A stretch of DNA of 64,000 nucleotides, from positions 62,001 to 126,000 of the forward strand of contig QCQA01000004.1 in NCBI GenBank assembly GCA_003212335.1. The letters run 5' to 3'. A program made the translations under genes and the position numbers. Positions 1 to 9,430 of the stretch are shown here, one piece after another (positions within the stretch are counted from its first letter, which is position 1; each line of letters starts with the position of its first letter). The notes beneath the pieces were generated by a model. That model saw nothing but the letters and a program-made list of their open reading frames with translations, was not told the DNA's origin and did no database searches. Source of the stretch: SAR86 cluster bacterium AG-447-A08. GTDB taxonomy: Bacteria > Pseudomonadota > Gammaproteobacteria > Magnimaribacterales > Magnimaribacteraceae.

Positions 1-609
1 GTTTTAAATCTTCAGCACTCTGATTTAACTTATATAGGCAAAGAGACTTGTTCTGAAGGTCCAAAAATCCTTGTAGCTCCTGGGACTGGACTTGGACTAG
101 CTGGACTGGCTGGTAATCAAGTTGTTTCCACAGAAGCAGGGCATATAAACATATCAGACAAGATCTTGAGACCAGATTTAAAAAAAATAATAGATAGATT
201 TATTTTAGACAACAAAAGAGTGCCTACTTACGAAGATTTGCTTTCCGGAAAAGGAATAACTTACTTCTATTCAACTTTGTCTGGTGACCTTGATAGTAAA
301 CTTACTAGCGAAAGAATATTGTCCGAAAGGTCGGACCCACATTGCTTAAGCACTATAAACTTATTAAATTATCTTTTAGCTTCATATCTTAGATATATGG
401 CTTTAGTTTGGGGAGCAAATGGAGGAGTCTTACTATCCGGTTCTATAGTAAACTCTCTGTTACTTGAAGAAGACTTTACAGAGTTCAGAAAAACCTTTGA
501 AGACAGCGAAACTATGAAAGATTTTATGCAATCAGTCCCCTTAGCAATAGTTAGAGTTGAAGATATTGGCTTTGCAGGTGGTTTAGAATTGTCTAAAAAA
601 TTATTATAA
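1..609 (+). CDS. glk: Glucokinase, C-terminal part (5' end outside window)
   Basis: Glucokinase phosphorylates glucose to glucose-6-phosphate in the cytoplasm. The reading frame is open from base 1, so the N-terminal part lies outside the window; about 202 residues are visible. The visible part contains a Gly-rich motif APGTGLGLAG and then TEAGH, which correspond to the (A/G)PGTGLG and EGGH motifs of the bacterial Glk family (PF02685). The later segment VPTYEDLLSGKGI matches the family's 'E..LSG.GL' helix. The EGGH glycine is replaced by alanine here (EAGH). The gene ends 40 bases before rpoE. Family assignment is good; substrate specificity for glucose is inferred from the family only. Confidence 0.85.
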   Translation, partial: VLNLQHSDLTYIGKETCSEGPKILVAPGTGLGLAGLAGNQVVSTEAGHINISDKILRPDLKKIIDRFILDNKRVPTYEDLLSGKGITYFYSTLSGDLDSKLTSERILSERSDPHCLSTINLLNYLLASYLRYMALVWGANGGVLLSGSIVNSLLLEEDFTEFRKTFEDSETMKDFMQSVPLAIVRVEDIGFAGGLELSKKLL

Positions 610-613
610 ATAA

Positions 614-640
614 GAACTTAACCTTATATTAGCTGTCTAT
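614..640 (+). promoter_or_regulatory. Putative sigma-E (AlgU/RpoE)-type promoter of rpoE
   Basis: GAACTT at 614-619 is followed after 16 bases by TCTAT at 636-640. The known sigma-E/AlgU consensus is GAACTT-N16/17-TCTGA or TCAAA, so the -35 is perfect and the -10 matches at its first three bases. It lies directly upstream of rpoE (start 650), where autoregulation by sigma-E is typical. An overlapping TATAAA (638-643) could also act as a sigma-70 -10 element. Either would put the transcript start only 0-5 bases before the ATG. Confidence 0.55.
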
Positions 641-649
641 AAAATAGTA

Positions 650-1258
650 ATGAAAGTTTCCAACAAAGAATTAGATCTTGTGCTCGTCAAAAGAGCAAAA
701 TCTGGAGATTATCAAGCCTTTGACTTGCTTGTATTGAAATATCAATCCCGATTGATATCTACGGCTTTCAAATTTGTGAAAGATGTACAAATTGCAGAAG
801 ATATTGTTCAAGATTCTTTCATAAAAGCTTTTAATGCACTTGAATCTTTTAGAGAAGATAGTTCCTTCTATACCTGGATATATAGGATCACGGTTAATAC
901 TTCAAAAAATTTCCTTGTTTCTAAAAAAAGAAAGAGCGAGTTATTGAACTCAGATCTTTCTGAAGAGGCATCTTATGAAATTGAGCCTGTAGAAACCTAT
1001 TCTCCTGAAGACTTATTACAGGCCACCCAGCTACAAAAAGTCATCACAGAGACTTTTGATCAGCTAGGAGAAGACACTAGGACAGCCCTAACTTTAAGAG
1101 AGCTGGATGGCCTGAGTTATGAACAAATAGCTGACGTTGTAAATTGCCCTGTGGGAACTGTTCGGTCAAGAATATTTAGAGGTAGAGAAGTGATTGATGA
1201 GGCCATATCTCAATATAAACAAGATAATAAGACAAAATATTTAGAGGTTAAGAAATGA
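650..1258 (+). CDS. rpoE: RNA polymerase sigma factor RpoE/AlgU (ECF family)
   Basis: Extracytoplasmic-function sigma factor that directs RNA polymerase to envelope-stress promoters. It has 202 residues, near the family's usual 190-200. Region 2 spans about residues 20-90, with the -10 recognition part around EDSSFYTWIYRITVNT. Region 4 spans about 135-190, with a helix-turn-helix around LSYEQIADVVNCPVGTVRSR. The ATG start leaves a short leader before the conserved core, and a sigma-E-like promoter lies just upstream. The stop overlaps the start of the next gene, the anti-sigma factor, by four bases (ATGA), the usual translational coupling of a sigma/anti-sigma pair. Confidence 0.93.
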   Translation: MKVSNKELDLVLVKRAKSGDYQAFDLLVLKYQSRLISTAFKFVKDVQIAEDIVQDSFIKAFNALESFREDSSFYTWIYRITVNTSKNFLVSKKRKSELLNSDLSEEASYEIEPVETYSPEDLLQATQLQKVITETFDQLGEDTRTALTLRELDGLSYEQIADVVNCPVGTVRSRIFRGREVIDEAISQYKQDNKTKYLEVKK

Positions 1259-1947
1259 GCGATAATAAAAACATGAAAGAAAAGATATCTGCTTTAGCAG
1301 ATGGAGAGCTTTCTGATTTTGAGACCAGAAGAATATTGACTGAAATATCGTCAAATCCTCAATATAGAGATTTCTGGCGCAGTATTCAGCAAACTAAACT
1401 TTCACTCGAAGAATCAGATGCCGAATTTCTAGATTCCGATATATCTGAACAACTCTATTCCAAGCTTGGAAAAAGAAGACCTATCAAGAGAAAGCAATTA
1501 AATAAACCTTCTCTATCTAAGTTCCAGTTTTATGCAGCTTCTTTGGTGGGTTGTTTTGGAGTAATAATTTATTCTTTGATTCCTCAATCCACTGAAACTT
1601 TTTCTGATTTTGCCTCTCAAAAGATTAATCAAGCCATCGATAGTCCTCAAGCTATGGAGGTGTTAAATAATTCTGTATCAGGAATGAATGTAATTCTGCA
1701 AGACTTTGAATCTAACAACTTAGGCACTTTAGCCAATTACAAGGTCACCAACTCAGGAGAAACATTCAAAGTAAGTTTGTATCCAATCCAAGAAATTAAT
1801 AAAATAGGCATAAACGAAGCTGCCAAGATTTCATACATAAAATCAAAAACAGGAGTTTATGTTGTATCAGTGAGTGGAAATATTTCAACTGACAAAAAGA
1901 ATCAAATTCTTCAGAAAGCAAATTTTTTTGCTGAGAAATTAAAATAA
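1255..1947 (+). CDS. rseA: Sigma-E anti-sigma factor, RseA/MucA-like
   Basis: Single-pass inner-membrane anti-sigma factor that would hold RpoE inactive until regulated proteolysis. The N-terminal cytoplasmic part (about 1-75) starts with ISALADGELSDFETRRIL, matching the 'SALMDGE' signature of the RseA N-terminal domain. A hydrophobic helix at about 90-109 (FYAASLVGCFGVIIYSLI) is the membrane anchor, and residues 110-230 are periplasmic. It is translationally coupled to rpoE (ATGA overlap) and sits 7 bases before degP/mucD. No rseB/mucB or rseC/mucC gene follows; the periplasmic domain is divergent and its identity rests on position plus the N-terminus. Confidence 0.82.
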   Translation: MSDNKNMKEKISALADGELSDFETRRILTEISSNPQYRDFWRSIQQTKLSLEESDAEFLDSDISEQLYSKLGKRRPIKRKQLNKPSLSKFQFYAASLVGCFGVIIYSLIPQSTETFSDFASQKINQAIDSPQAMEVLNNSVSGMNVILQDFESNNLGTLANYKVTNSGETFKVSLYPIQEINKIGINEAAKISYIKSKTGVYVVSVSGNISTDKKNQILQKANFFAEKLK

Positions 1948-1954
1948 ATTACAT

Positions 1955-3343
1955 ATGACAAAAAATAAATTATTTTTGCTAACCTTTCTCGTGTCTTTTT
2001 TTAGTACTCTAGAGGCAAGGGAACTACCTAATTTTTCAGATTTAGCTGAAAAATCTTCACCTGCTGTTGTGAACATCACAAGTTCTAGAACTGTCAAAGA
2101 AAGAAATGCCTATGGAAGAGGTTTTGGGGACCCAAGATACGACGAATTTTTTGAGAGATTTTTTGGACAGCAACCTAGGCCATCTACACCCAGAGAGAAT
2201 ACTAGGCCGGTAATATCAACAGGATCTGGCTTTATTATTTCTGAAGATGGTTATTTATTGACTAACAATCATGTAGTGGCCGACGCAGATGAGATAACTG
2301 TCAGCCTTGGAGACAGAAGAGAATATCAAGCCGAAGTTATCGGAGCAGATGAAAGATCAGATGTAGCACTGCTTAAAATTGATGCTGAAGATCTTCCAAC
2401 ATTAGATATTGGAAAATCTAAGGATTTAAGAGTTGGAGAATGGGTTGTGGCAATTGGTTCTCCTTTTCAGCTTAGATTTTCTGTTACCTCAGGAATCGTA
2501 AGCGCTAAAGGCAGAAGTATCCCCAATGGTTCTGACTCTACTTATGTCCCGTTCATACAAACAGATGTTGCAATAAATCCTGGTAATTCCGGAGGTCCTC
2601 TTTTTAATCTCGATGGAGAAGTAGTAGGAATAAACTCACAAATTTATACTAGATCGGGCGGGTATATGGGCGTCTCATTTGCTATTCCTATTGACTATGC
2701 AATGGATGTCGCCGATCAATTAAAAGAAAAAGGTTACGTTGCTAGAGGTTGGTTAGGTGTAAGTATTCAAGAAATAACTAGCGAACTAGCCGAAGCTCTA
2801 GATATGGAGATTCCAAAAGGAGCTCTAATCTCACAGATTATAGAGGATAGTCCTGCTGAAAAATCTGGCCTCAAAGAAGAGGACGTTATCTTGTTTTTTG
2901 ATGGGGAAGAAATTTTTTATTCTTCTGATCTTCCTCTAACTGTAGGAGCCATAAGACCAGACACTGAAGTGAACGCGATGGTTCTAAGAGATGGTAAGAA
3001 AAAAACTATTCAAGTTACTGTTGGCGAATTACCAAAAGATCCAATGATGGCTTTCAATGAAACTCAACAAAATATTCTAGGAATAGTCGTTGAGGATCAA
3101 ACTGAAGGCAATCAGAGAATATTCATTGAAGGAGTGAAAGTTGCTTCCGTTGATCCAGAGGGTATTGCTTATAAGTCTGGTATCCGTACAGGCGATATTA
3201 TTTACTCTTTGGCCAGAGTCAGAATTCAGAATGTAAATGAGTTTAAAGATGTTCTCTCAGATCTTGATTTAGAAAAAAATACAACAATAGGCGTTGCAAG
3301 AAACGGAAATAAGAGAATTCTTAGCCTAAATTTGTCAAAATAG
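1955..3343 (+). CDS. mucD: Periplasmic serine protease/chaperone DegP/MucD (Do family)
   Basis: HtrA-type protease for misfolded envelope proteins. It has 462 residues and a signal peptide of about 21 residues (Leu/Phe-rich core ending in LEA). The trypsin-like domain carries the triad His106 (TNNHVVADA), Asp136 (RSDVALLKI) and Ser212 (GNSGGP). Two PDZ domains follow at about 255-345 and 370-460. The last gene of the rpoE-rseA-degP unit, it is therefore probably under sigma-E control; the same arrangement places mucD in the algT-muc operon of Pseudomonas. Whether it acts more as DegP, DegQ or MucD cannot be told from sequence alone. Confidence 0.93.
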   Translation: MTKNKLFLLTFLVSFFSTLEARELPNFSDLAEKSSPAVVNITSSRTVKERNAYGRGFGDPRYDEFFERFFGQQPRPSTPRENTRPVISTGSGFIISEDGYLLTNNHVVADADEITVSLGDRREYQAEVIGADERSDVALLKIDAEDLPTLDIGKSKDLRVGEWVVAIGSPFQLRFSVTSGIVSAKGRSIPNGSDSTYVPFIQTDVAINPGNSGGPLFNLDGEVVGINSQIYTRSGGYMGVSFAIPIDYAMDVADQLKEKGYVARGWLGVSIQEITSELAEALDMEIPKGALISQIIEDSPAEKSGLKEEDVILFFDGEEIFYSSDLPLTVGAIRPDTEVNAMVLRDGKKKTIQVTVGELPKDPMMAFNETQQNILGIVVEDQTEGNQRIFIEGVKVASVDPEGIAYKSGIRTGDIIYSLARVRIQNVNEFKDVLSDLDLEKNTTIGVARNGNKRILSLNLSK

Positions 3344-3377
3344 CATTCTAGCTATCATTTTAGCTAGGCTATAGCTG

Positions 3378-5162
3378 ATGAATATTAGAAATTTCTCAAT
3401 CATTGCCCATATTGATCATGGAAAATCTACTTTAGCCGATAGAATTATTGAACTCTGCGGTGGTCTATCGGAAAGAGAAATGACCTCTCAAGTTCTTGAT
3501 ACTCTCGAATTGGAACAAGAGAGAGGTATTACTATCAAATCTCAGACTGTTAATTTAACTTACAAAGCAGATGATGGAGAGGTCTATCAATTCAATCTAA
3601 TCGATACACCAGGACATGTTGATTTTGCTTACGAAGTTTCCAGATCTTTATCAGCCTGCGAAGGGGCAATTCTTTTGGTGGATGCTTCCCAAGGTGTAGA
3701 AGCACAAACCCTCTCAACTTGTTATAACGCGGTTGAAGAGGGATTAACAATCATTCCGGTTCTCAATAAGATCGACCTCGCTCAATCAGATCCTGAAAGG
3801 ATTAAAAAAGAAATAGAAGAAATAATAGGAGTAGACGCTTCAAATGCACCAGCAATAAGTGCAAAAAACGGTACAGGTATAAAGGAAGTTCTGGAGCAAG
3901 TAGTAAGCATGGTGCCAGCACCTTCTGTTGAAACAGAAGAACCGCTACAAGCTTCAATTATAGATTCATGGTTTGATAATTATCTAGGTGTTGTTTCTTT
4001 GGTCAGAGTTGTAAAAGGTAAGATTTCAAAAGGAGATAAAATAGAAATTTTTTCCAGAAAAGAGACTCATTCAGTAGACAAAATAGGTGTTTTCACTCCT
4101 AAAATATCCGATCTTCAAGAATTACATTCCGGTCAGGTAGGATTTATCTGTGCAAGTATAAAGGAGATCAGAGGAGCTCCAGTTGGGGACACCATTATTA
4201 AAGCTAATTCAGGAACTGAAAATTTAGAAGGATTCCAAGAAGTTAATCCGCAAGTTTATGCTGCTTTATTTCCACAAGACTCCGATGACTTTGAAGCATT
4301 TAGGGAAGCCCTTGAAAAGTTATGTCTAAATGATGCTTCCTTACACTATGAGCCTGAACATTCAGAAGCTCTAGGTGCTGGATTTAGATGTGGCTTCTTA
4401 GGAACTTTGCATATGGAGATTATTTCTGAAAGACTAAATAGAGAATATGGAATGGACTTAATAGCCACAGCACCGACAGTTGCATATGAAGTAGTTACTA
4501 CAGATCAAGAAGTGCGAAGAGTCGAAAATCCTAGCGCATTACCTGATACCTCAAAAATTAAAACAATTCTAGAACCTATTGCTAGAGCTAATATATTAGT
4601 TCCTGATTCTTACATCGGCTCAGTGATGAAACTTTGTAACGATAGAAGAGGAAAGCAGGTAAATATGAGATATGTAGGAGGTCAAGTTGAGTTAACTTAC
4701 GACTTGCCCTTAAGCGAAATAGTTGTAGATTTTTTTGATAGATTAAAATCAGTTAGCAGGGGCTATGCCTCTCTAGATTATTCGTTAGATAGATACGAAG
4801 AGTCAGATGTCATTAAACTGGACATTCTTCTTAATGGAGATAAAGTCGATGCTCTTGCTTATATGGCACATAGAACGGTAGCTAATTTAAAAGGAAAGCA
4901 ATTTACCGAAGCATTAAAAGAGGTTATTCCGAGACAACAGTTTGATGTAGCAATACAAGCCGCTATAGGAGCTAAAATCATTTCTAGACAAACGGTAAAG
5001 GCTTATAGGAAAGATGTAACGGCTAAACTCTATGGAGGAGATGTTACTCGAAAGATGAAGCTGCAGAAGAAACAAAAAGAAGGTAAGAAAAGAATGAAAA
5101 ATATTGGAAGAGTAGAAGTGCCTCAAGATGCTTTTTTATCTGTCCTCAAGGTAGGAGATTAA
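3378..5162 (+). CDS. lepA: Elongation factor 4 (LepA), ribosome-associated GTPase
   Basis: Translational GTPase with back-translocase/ribosome quality activity, acting at the ribosome and inner membrane. It has 594 residues, close to the family's ~600. GTPase motifs are visible: AHIDHGKST (G1, from about residue 10), DTPGHVDF (G3) and NKIDL (G4), followed by EF-G-like domains II, III and V and the LepA-specific C-terminal domain ending in a Lys-rich stretch ([13 protein letters not shown]). It lies 34 bases after degP and immediately before lepB (1 base gap), the conserved lepA-lepB order. Confidence 0.97.
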   Translation: MNIRNFSIIAHIDHGKSTLADRIIELCGGLSEREMTSQVLDTLELEQERGITIKSQTVNLTYKADDGEVYQFNLIDTPGHVDFAYEVSRSLSACEGAILLVDASQGVEAQTLSTCYNAVEEGLTIIPVLNKIDLAQSDPERIKKEIEEIIGVDASNAPAISAKNGTGIKEVLEQVVSMVPAPSVETEEPLQASIIDSWFDNYLGVVSLVRVVKGKISKGDKIEIFSRKETHSVDKIGVFTPKISDLQELHSGQVGFICASIKEIRGAPVGDTIIKANSGTENLEGFQEVNPQVYAALFPQDSDDFEAFREALEKLCLNDASLHYEPEHSEALGAGFRCGFLGTLHMEIISERLNREYGMDLIATAPTVAYEVVTTDQEVRRVENPSALPDTSKIKTILEPIARANILVPDSYIGSVMKLCNDRRGKQVNMRYVGGQVELTYDLPLSEIVVDFFDRLKSVSRGYASLDYSLDRYEESDVIKLDILLNGDKVDALAYMAHRTVANLKGKQFTEALKEVIPRQQFDVAIQAAIGAKIISRQTVKAYRKDVTAKLYGGDVTRKMKLQKKQKEGKKRMKNIGRVEVPQDAFLSVLKVGD

Positions 5163-5163
5163 G

Positions 5164-6147
5164 ATGCTTTCTACTGGTTTAGTTTTTTCTCTATTCATTG
5201 AATTGGTTGGTTTTATCCTGTGGATTAAGTTTGTTAGAGAGGGTCAAAATAAATATAAAGATATAACCAGCGCTTTCATGTTTTTGGTTGCTTTATTTAT
5301 TCTTTATCAAGTTTTCAAACTCAATTTAGATTTTGGATTAGTACTAGCTTCCGCAACCTTGTTTGCAGCTTTTGCTTGGATTCTAGGCAAAGCAATCAAC
5401 TTAGAAGAATTGAGAAAAGAGAGTAAATCTTATTTTTTTATACTTCTAGTGATCACTTGCATAAGATCGTTTGCCTATGAACCTTATCAAATACCTAGTA
5501 GATCAATGGTGCCAGGACTTCAAGTAGGCGACTTTGTTTTAGTAAACAAATATGCCTATGGCTTAAAATTTCCTGGTACTCATTTTCTTTTAAATACCTT
5601 CAATTCACCTCAAAGAAATGATGTTGCGGTCTTTATTCCCCCACATACACTCTGTAGCACTAAAGCAATAGAGGCACGACCTGACTTAGCAAATTTGTCT
5701 CTTGCTGAAAGCCAGCTTTTTTTAAAAAAATTCTCTAATCTTCAGGAAAGTAGATGCACACCCGGTGGAGTTAAATTTGTTAAGCGAGTCATAGGAGTTC
5801 CAGGAGATAAGGTAGAAATTAAGGGATATGAGATATGGATTAACGGAAATAAGATTGACCAAAAACTACTATCTTCTAATTTGGAAGAAAATTTAATCGA
5901 AGAGACTTTAAATCAGGGGATTCACGTTATAAGGACTTTAGGCTTGAGTGACTATGCCCAGCATAAATGGGAAGTACCAAATGGAAGCTACCTAGCCATC
6001 GGGGATAATAGAGATAATAGTTTGGATAGTCGAGCTTGGGGCTATTTTTCAGAAGATTATCTAGTTGGTAAGGCTGATTATATTTGGATGCACTGGTCTT
6101 CTTACTCATCGCTTCCTACTTTCTCAAGAAATACAAGAATTCAGTGA
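5164..6147 (+). CDS. lepB: Signal peptidase I (LepB)
   Basis: Inner-membrane serine protease that removes signal peptides from exported proteins. It has 327 residues. Several hydrophobic helices occupy residues 1-100 (more N-terminal membrane segments than the two of E. coli appear possible), followed by the periplasmic catalytic domain. The Ser/Lys dyad is visible as Ser114 in PSRSMVPGL and Lys207 in KFVKRVIGVPGD. The box E motif GDNRDNSLDSRAWG is present near the C-terminus. It sits between lepA and rnc, and its stop overlaps the rnc start (TGATG). Confidence 0.96.
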   Translation: MLSTGLVFSLFIELVGFILWIKFVREGQNKYKDITSAFMFLVALFILYQVFKLNLDFGLVLASATLFAAFAWILGKAINLEELRKESKSYFFILLVITCIRSFAYEPYQIPSRSMVPGLQVGDFVLVNKYAYGLKFPGTHFLLNTFNSPQRNDVAVFIPPHTLCSTKAIEARPDLANLSLAESQLFLKKFSNLQESRCTPGGVKFVKRVIGVPGDKVEIKGYEIWINGNKIDQKLLSSNLEENLIEETLNQGIHVIRTLGLSDYAQHKWEVPNGSYLAIGDNRDNSLDSRAWGYFSEDYLVGKADYIWMHWSSYSSLPTFSRNTRIQ

Positions 6148-6806
6148 TGAAGGATTTATTTTCTAATATTGGATACTCCTTTAAAGATTCTAGCCTTGTC
6201 GAGGTAGCTTTAACTCATAAAAGCTTCTCCTCTTCTAATAATGAAAGACTTGAATTTCTTGGTGATGCTTTAATAAATCTATATATTTCTGAAAGGTTGT
6301 TCAAAACTTACGATGGTCTGGATGAGGGAAAGTTAACAAGATTTAAAGCCAGTATGGTTAGTAGAGATAATCTTAATTTGATGGCGTCTAAACTGAATAT
6401 CGGAAGCCTTATTAAATTAGGTAGAGGAGAAAAATTAGAAGGTAATTCCATTCTAGGTAACACTTTTGAAGCCCTAATAGGGGCCGTTTTTCTTGATTCA
6501 GATTATTCAACAACTCAAATTGTTTTAGATAATTTATTCGATGGTGATTTCATCAGCATTGATGAAGTAGACGAGTTGAAGGATCCTAAATCACAGTTAC
6601 AAGAAATTATTCAAAAAAATTATAAATCTCTACCCAAATATTCAGTAAAAGAAATTTCCAACGGCTCTCTTACAGTGAAATTTGAGGCAACTTGCTCAGT
6701 AAAGGAAGCTAATCTAAAAAGCAAAGGAGAGGGAAAAACAAGAAAAAGATCGGAATTAGAAGCTGCTGCTAAAATGCTTCAGTTATTAAAAAATAATGAA
6801 TCCTAA
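6147..6806 (+). CDS. rnc: Ribonuclease III
   Basis: Double-strand-specific endoribonuclease for rRNA and mRNA processing. It has 219 residues from the ATG at 6147, chosen because it overlaps the lepB stop by one base and matches the family N-terminus; an in-frame start 63 bases upstream would lie inside lepB. The catalytic signature NERLEFLGDALINL lies near residues 32-45, and a second acidic motif is NTFEALIGAVFLD. A double-stranded RNA binding domain occupies the C-terminal third (DPKSQLQEIIQ ... SELEAAAKMLQLL). It overlaps era by 11 bases. Confidence 0.96.
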   Translation: MKDLFSNIGYSFKDSSLVEVALTHKSFSSSNNERLEFLGDALINLYISERLFKTYDGLDEGKLTRFKASMVSRDNLNLMASKLNIGSLIKLGRGEKLEGNSILGNTFEALIGAVFLDSDYSTTQIVLDNLFDGDFISIDEVDELKDPKSQLQEIIQKNYKSLPKYSVKEISNGSLTVKFEATCSVKEANLKSKGEGKTRKRSELEAAAKMLQLLKNNES

Positions 6807-7692
6807 AACTAAATCAGGGTACGTCTCAATAGTGGGCAAAACTAATGCTGGTAAATCTACTCTTCTCAATAATATTTTAGGTCAAAAGATTGCTATAACA
6901 TCAAGAAAACCTCAAACAACCCGACATAGATTTTTGGGAATTAGGACTGATAACGAAAATCAAATCATCTTCGTAGATACTCCTGGATTTCATTCGGGTC
7001 AAAAAAGAGCTCTAAACCGTTATATGAATAAAGTTGCTTCTAATGCAATGAGGGGAGTTGACATAGTTCTTTATGTTTTAGATAAACTAAATTGGTCAGA
7101 GGATGATCTATCAAGAGTTCAATCAATTTCTAAAGAAACCTCAATCATTTTAATTATCAATAAAGTTGACAAGCTTGAAGATAAGGGCAGTTTATTGCCC
7201 TTCATAGACGACCTCAGTAAAGATAATTTGTTTAGGCATATTGTTCCTATATCTGCATTAAAAGATATAGGAGTTGAGAACTTGGTAAGACTGATTCATG
7301 AACAGTTGCCCGAAGGAGGGCATTTATACCCCGAAGACCAAGTTACAGATATATCTGAAAAATTTTTGGCTAGCGAAATAGTTAGAGAAAACTGTATTAA
7401 TAGGCTTGGAGATGAGCTTCCTTACAGGATCACTGTATCCATTGAAAGGTTTAATCAATTGAAGGGTATTATTCACATAGATTCAGTAATTTATGTTGAG
7501 AAACAAAGCCAGAAAGGAATGCTGATTGGCCAATCAGGTTCAATGTTGAAATCGATAGGAACAGCATCCAGAAAGGAGTTAGAAAAATTATTAGATTCTA
7601 AGGTCATGCTTAAAACATGGATAAAAGTTAAAAATAACTGGTCTGACAATGAATCACTTCTTCCATCAATGGGGTACGATATTGATAAATAA
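6796..7692 (+). CDS. era: GTPase Era, 30S ribosome assembly factor
   Basis: Essential GTPase that binds 16S rRNA during 30S subunit maturation. It has 298 residues, close to the 301 of E. coli. GTPase motifs are GKTNAGKST (G1), DTPGFH (G3) and NKVDKL (G4). The C-terminal KH domain includes the loop GMLIGQSGSMLKSIG, equivalent to the GxxG RNA-binding loop. It overlaps rnc by 11 bases and is followed closely by recO, the conserved rnc-era-recO order. Confidence 0.97.
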   Translation: MNPKTKSGYVSIVGKTNAGKSTLLNNILGQKIAITSRKPQTTRHRFLGIRTDNENQIIFVDTPGFHSGQKRALNRYMNKVASNAMRGVDIVLYVLDKLNWSEDDLSRVQSISKETSIILIINKVDKLEDKGSLLPFIDDLSKDNLFRHIVPISALKDIGVENLVRLIHEQLPEGGHLYPEDQVTDISEKFLASEIVRENCINRLGDELPYRITVSIERFNQLKGIIHIDSVIYVEKQSQKGMLIGQSGSMLKSIGTASRKELEKLLDSKVMLKTWIKVKNNWSDNESLLPSMGYDIDK

Positions 7693-8395
7693 GATCTCAT
7701 TGGAGCCAGCATTTGTACTGCACACAAGGGCATTTCAAGAAACAAGTATCATCGTAGATTTTTTTACACAATCCTATGGGAGGCTAAATGCTATTGCAAA
7801 AGGTGCAAAAAGACCCAAGAGCCCTTTAAGAAGTGTTCTAACTCCAGCATCTAAGTTATCTATTACTTTATCGGGTAAAAACGATCTTAAAACCCTTTCT
7901 TCAGTTGAAATTATTGATCAGTACCAATTGAATAGTGGAACCTCATTAAATTCAATTATTTACGTTAATGAATTAATAACCAAAGCAACTGAAAAGGAAG
8001 ACCCTCATGTTGAAATTTTCAAGTATTACGAGAAATTGATTATTAATTTATCTGATAATTCCAGCACAGGAGATTTGGAGAAGGTTTTAAGAAAATTTGA
8101 ATTAAATCTACTTCAAGAGATGGGCTATGGAATAGACTTAACCAGGGATGCTGAAACAAACCAAAAGATAGAGCGTGATAATAATTACAAATTTGATCCT
8201 GAAAGAGGCTTTGTTTTGGAAGATAAAATAACTTCTGTAAAGCTATTTTCAGGAAAAGATATAATAAACTTCAGCAAAGGCGATTTCGAAAAAAAGGAAA
8301 CAAGAGATAGTGCAAAGTTTATAATGAGACAGGCACTGGACTTCCATTTAGGAAATAAAAGCTTAAATATAAGAAAGTACTTAACTAAAAATTAA
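7682..8395 (+). CDS. recO: DNA repair protein RecO
   Basis: RecFOR-pathway protein that helps load RecA on SSB-coated DNA. The N-terminal OB-fold starts with EPAFVLHTRAFQETSIIVD, typical of the family, and continues with the Gly/Lys-rich AIAKGAKRPKSPL. The start is ambiguous. I chose TTG at 7682 (237 residues, 11-base overlap with era, GGGG seven bases upstream). ATG at 7649 would add 11 residues and overlap era by 44 bases; TTG at 7700 would begin right at the conserved block. No Cys4 zinc motif is seen in the C-terminal part. Position between era and acpS supports the call. Confidence 0.88.
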   Translation: MINKISLEPAFVLHTRAFQETSIIVDFFTQSYGRLNAIAKGAKRPKSPLRSVLTPASKLSITLSGKNDLKTLSSVEIIDQYQLNSGTSLNSIIYVNELITKATEKEDPHVEIFKYYEKLIINLSDNSSTGDLEKVLRKFELNLLQEMGYGIDLTRDAETNQKIERDNNYKFDPERGFVLEDKITSVKLFSGKDIINFSKGDFEKKETRDSAKFIMRQALDFHLGNKSLNIRKYLTKN

Positions 8396-8396
8396 A

Positions 8397-8786
8397 ATGA
8401 TTACAGGAATTGGAATTGACTCAGTTGATCAGGACAGAATCACAAAAATTTATTCTAAATTTGGGCAAAAGTTCCAAGATAAGATACTTGGTCCCAATGA
8501 AAAAGAAGAGTTAAAAAATAAATCTAATAATTTTCAAAAAATTAGATACCTCTCAAACAATTTCGCCGGCAAAGAGGCTCTTTCTAAGGCATTAGGTACT
8601 GGGTTCAGTGAAGGTGTGTCTCTCAAAGAGATCGAAGTATTAAGAGATGAAAGGGGCAAGCCTTATATTCATCTATCAGGTAATACCCATGCAATAGCCA
8701 TTAGTTTAAATCTAGAGAAAATTAATCTCTCAATTACCGATACTAAAAATTTATCTACCGCATTTGTGATAGGAGAATCTACATGA
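8397..8786 (+). CDS. acpS: Holo-[acyl-carrier-protein] synthase AcpS
   Basis: Transfers 4'-phosphopantetheine from CoA to acyl carrier protein. It has 129 residues, the usual size. The Mg-binding residues are visible: Asp8 in [12 protein letters not shown] and Glu60 in [14 protein letters not shown]. It begins one base after recO and overlaps adk by four bases (ATGA). In E. coli pdxJ separates recO and acpS; here it is absent. Confidence 0.95.
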   Translation: MITGIGIDSVDQDRITKIYSKFGQKFQDKILGPNEKEELKNKSNNFQKIRYLSNNFAGKEALSKALGTGFSEGVSLKEIEVLRDERGKPYIHLSGNTHAIAISLNLEKINLSITDTKNLSTAFVIGEST

Positions 8787-9430
8787 AAATTATTCTTTTG
8801 GGACCTCCCGGAGCTGGAAAAGGAACTCAAGCTGAATCAATTTGCGAGAATTATAAAATTCCACATATTTCAACAGGCAATATGCTGAGAGAAGCTGTTG
8901 ATGCGGGAACAGAGCTTGGTTTAGAGGCTAAGTCTCTTATGGATGCAGGAATTTTAGTTTCAGACGAAGTCATAGTCGGCTTGGTTGAAGAAAGAATATC
9001 TCAATCGGATTGTTTTGACGGCTTCCTTTTTGATGGCTTTCCACGAACTATCCCTCAAGCAGAAGCGCTTATTGAAAGAAATATCAATATAGACGCGGTT
9101 GTGGAGATAGATGTACCTGATCAGGATATCATTGATCGCATGTCTGGAAGAAGAATGCATCCTGCATCGGGAAGAAATTATCATGTAATCTATAACCCTC
9201 CTAAAATTGAAGGCAAAGATGATATCACTGGAGAAGATCTTATCTTGAGGGAAGATGATAAGCCTGAGACTGTTAGGGACAGATTAAAGGTATATGCAGA
9301 TCAGACTTCTCCCCTGATCTCTTTTTACTCTGAATTGTCCTCCCAGGCCAAACTGGATTATATAAAAGTTTCTGGAACAGCTTCACCCATAGAAGTTACA
9401 AAAGAAATTTTAAGAAATTTGAATAGTTAA
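8783..9430 (+). CDS. adk: Adenylate kinase
   Basis: Interconverts ATP + AMP and 2 ADP in the cytoplasm. It has 215 residues, the long form with a LID domain. The P-loop [10 protein letters not shown] is at residues 7-16, [13 protein letters not shown] lies in the core, and the LID includes [14 protein letters not shown] and the [10 protein letters not shown] segment. The LID lacks the four-Cys zinc site, as in most Gram-negative enzymes. It is translationally coupled to acpS by ATGA and followed without a gap by tsaB. Confidence 0.97.
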   Translation: MKIILLGPPGAGKGTQAESICENYKIPHISTGNMLREAVDAGTELGLEAKSLMDAGILVSDEVIVGLVEERISQSDCFDGFLFDGFPRTIPQAEALIERNINIDAVVEIDVPDQDIIDRMSGRRMHPASGRNYHVIYNPPKIEGKDDITGEDLILREDDKPETVRDRLKVYADQTSPLISFYSELSSQAKLDYIKVSGTASPIEVTKEILRNLNS

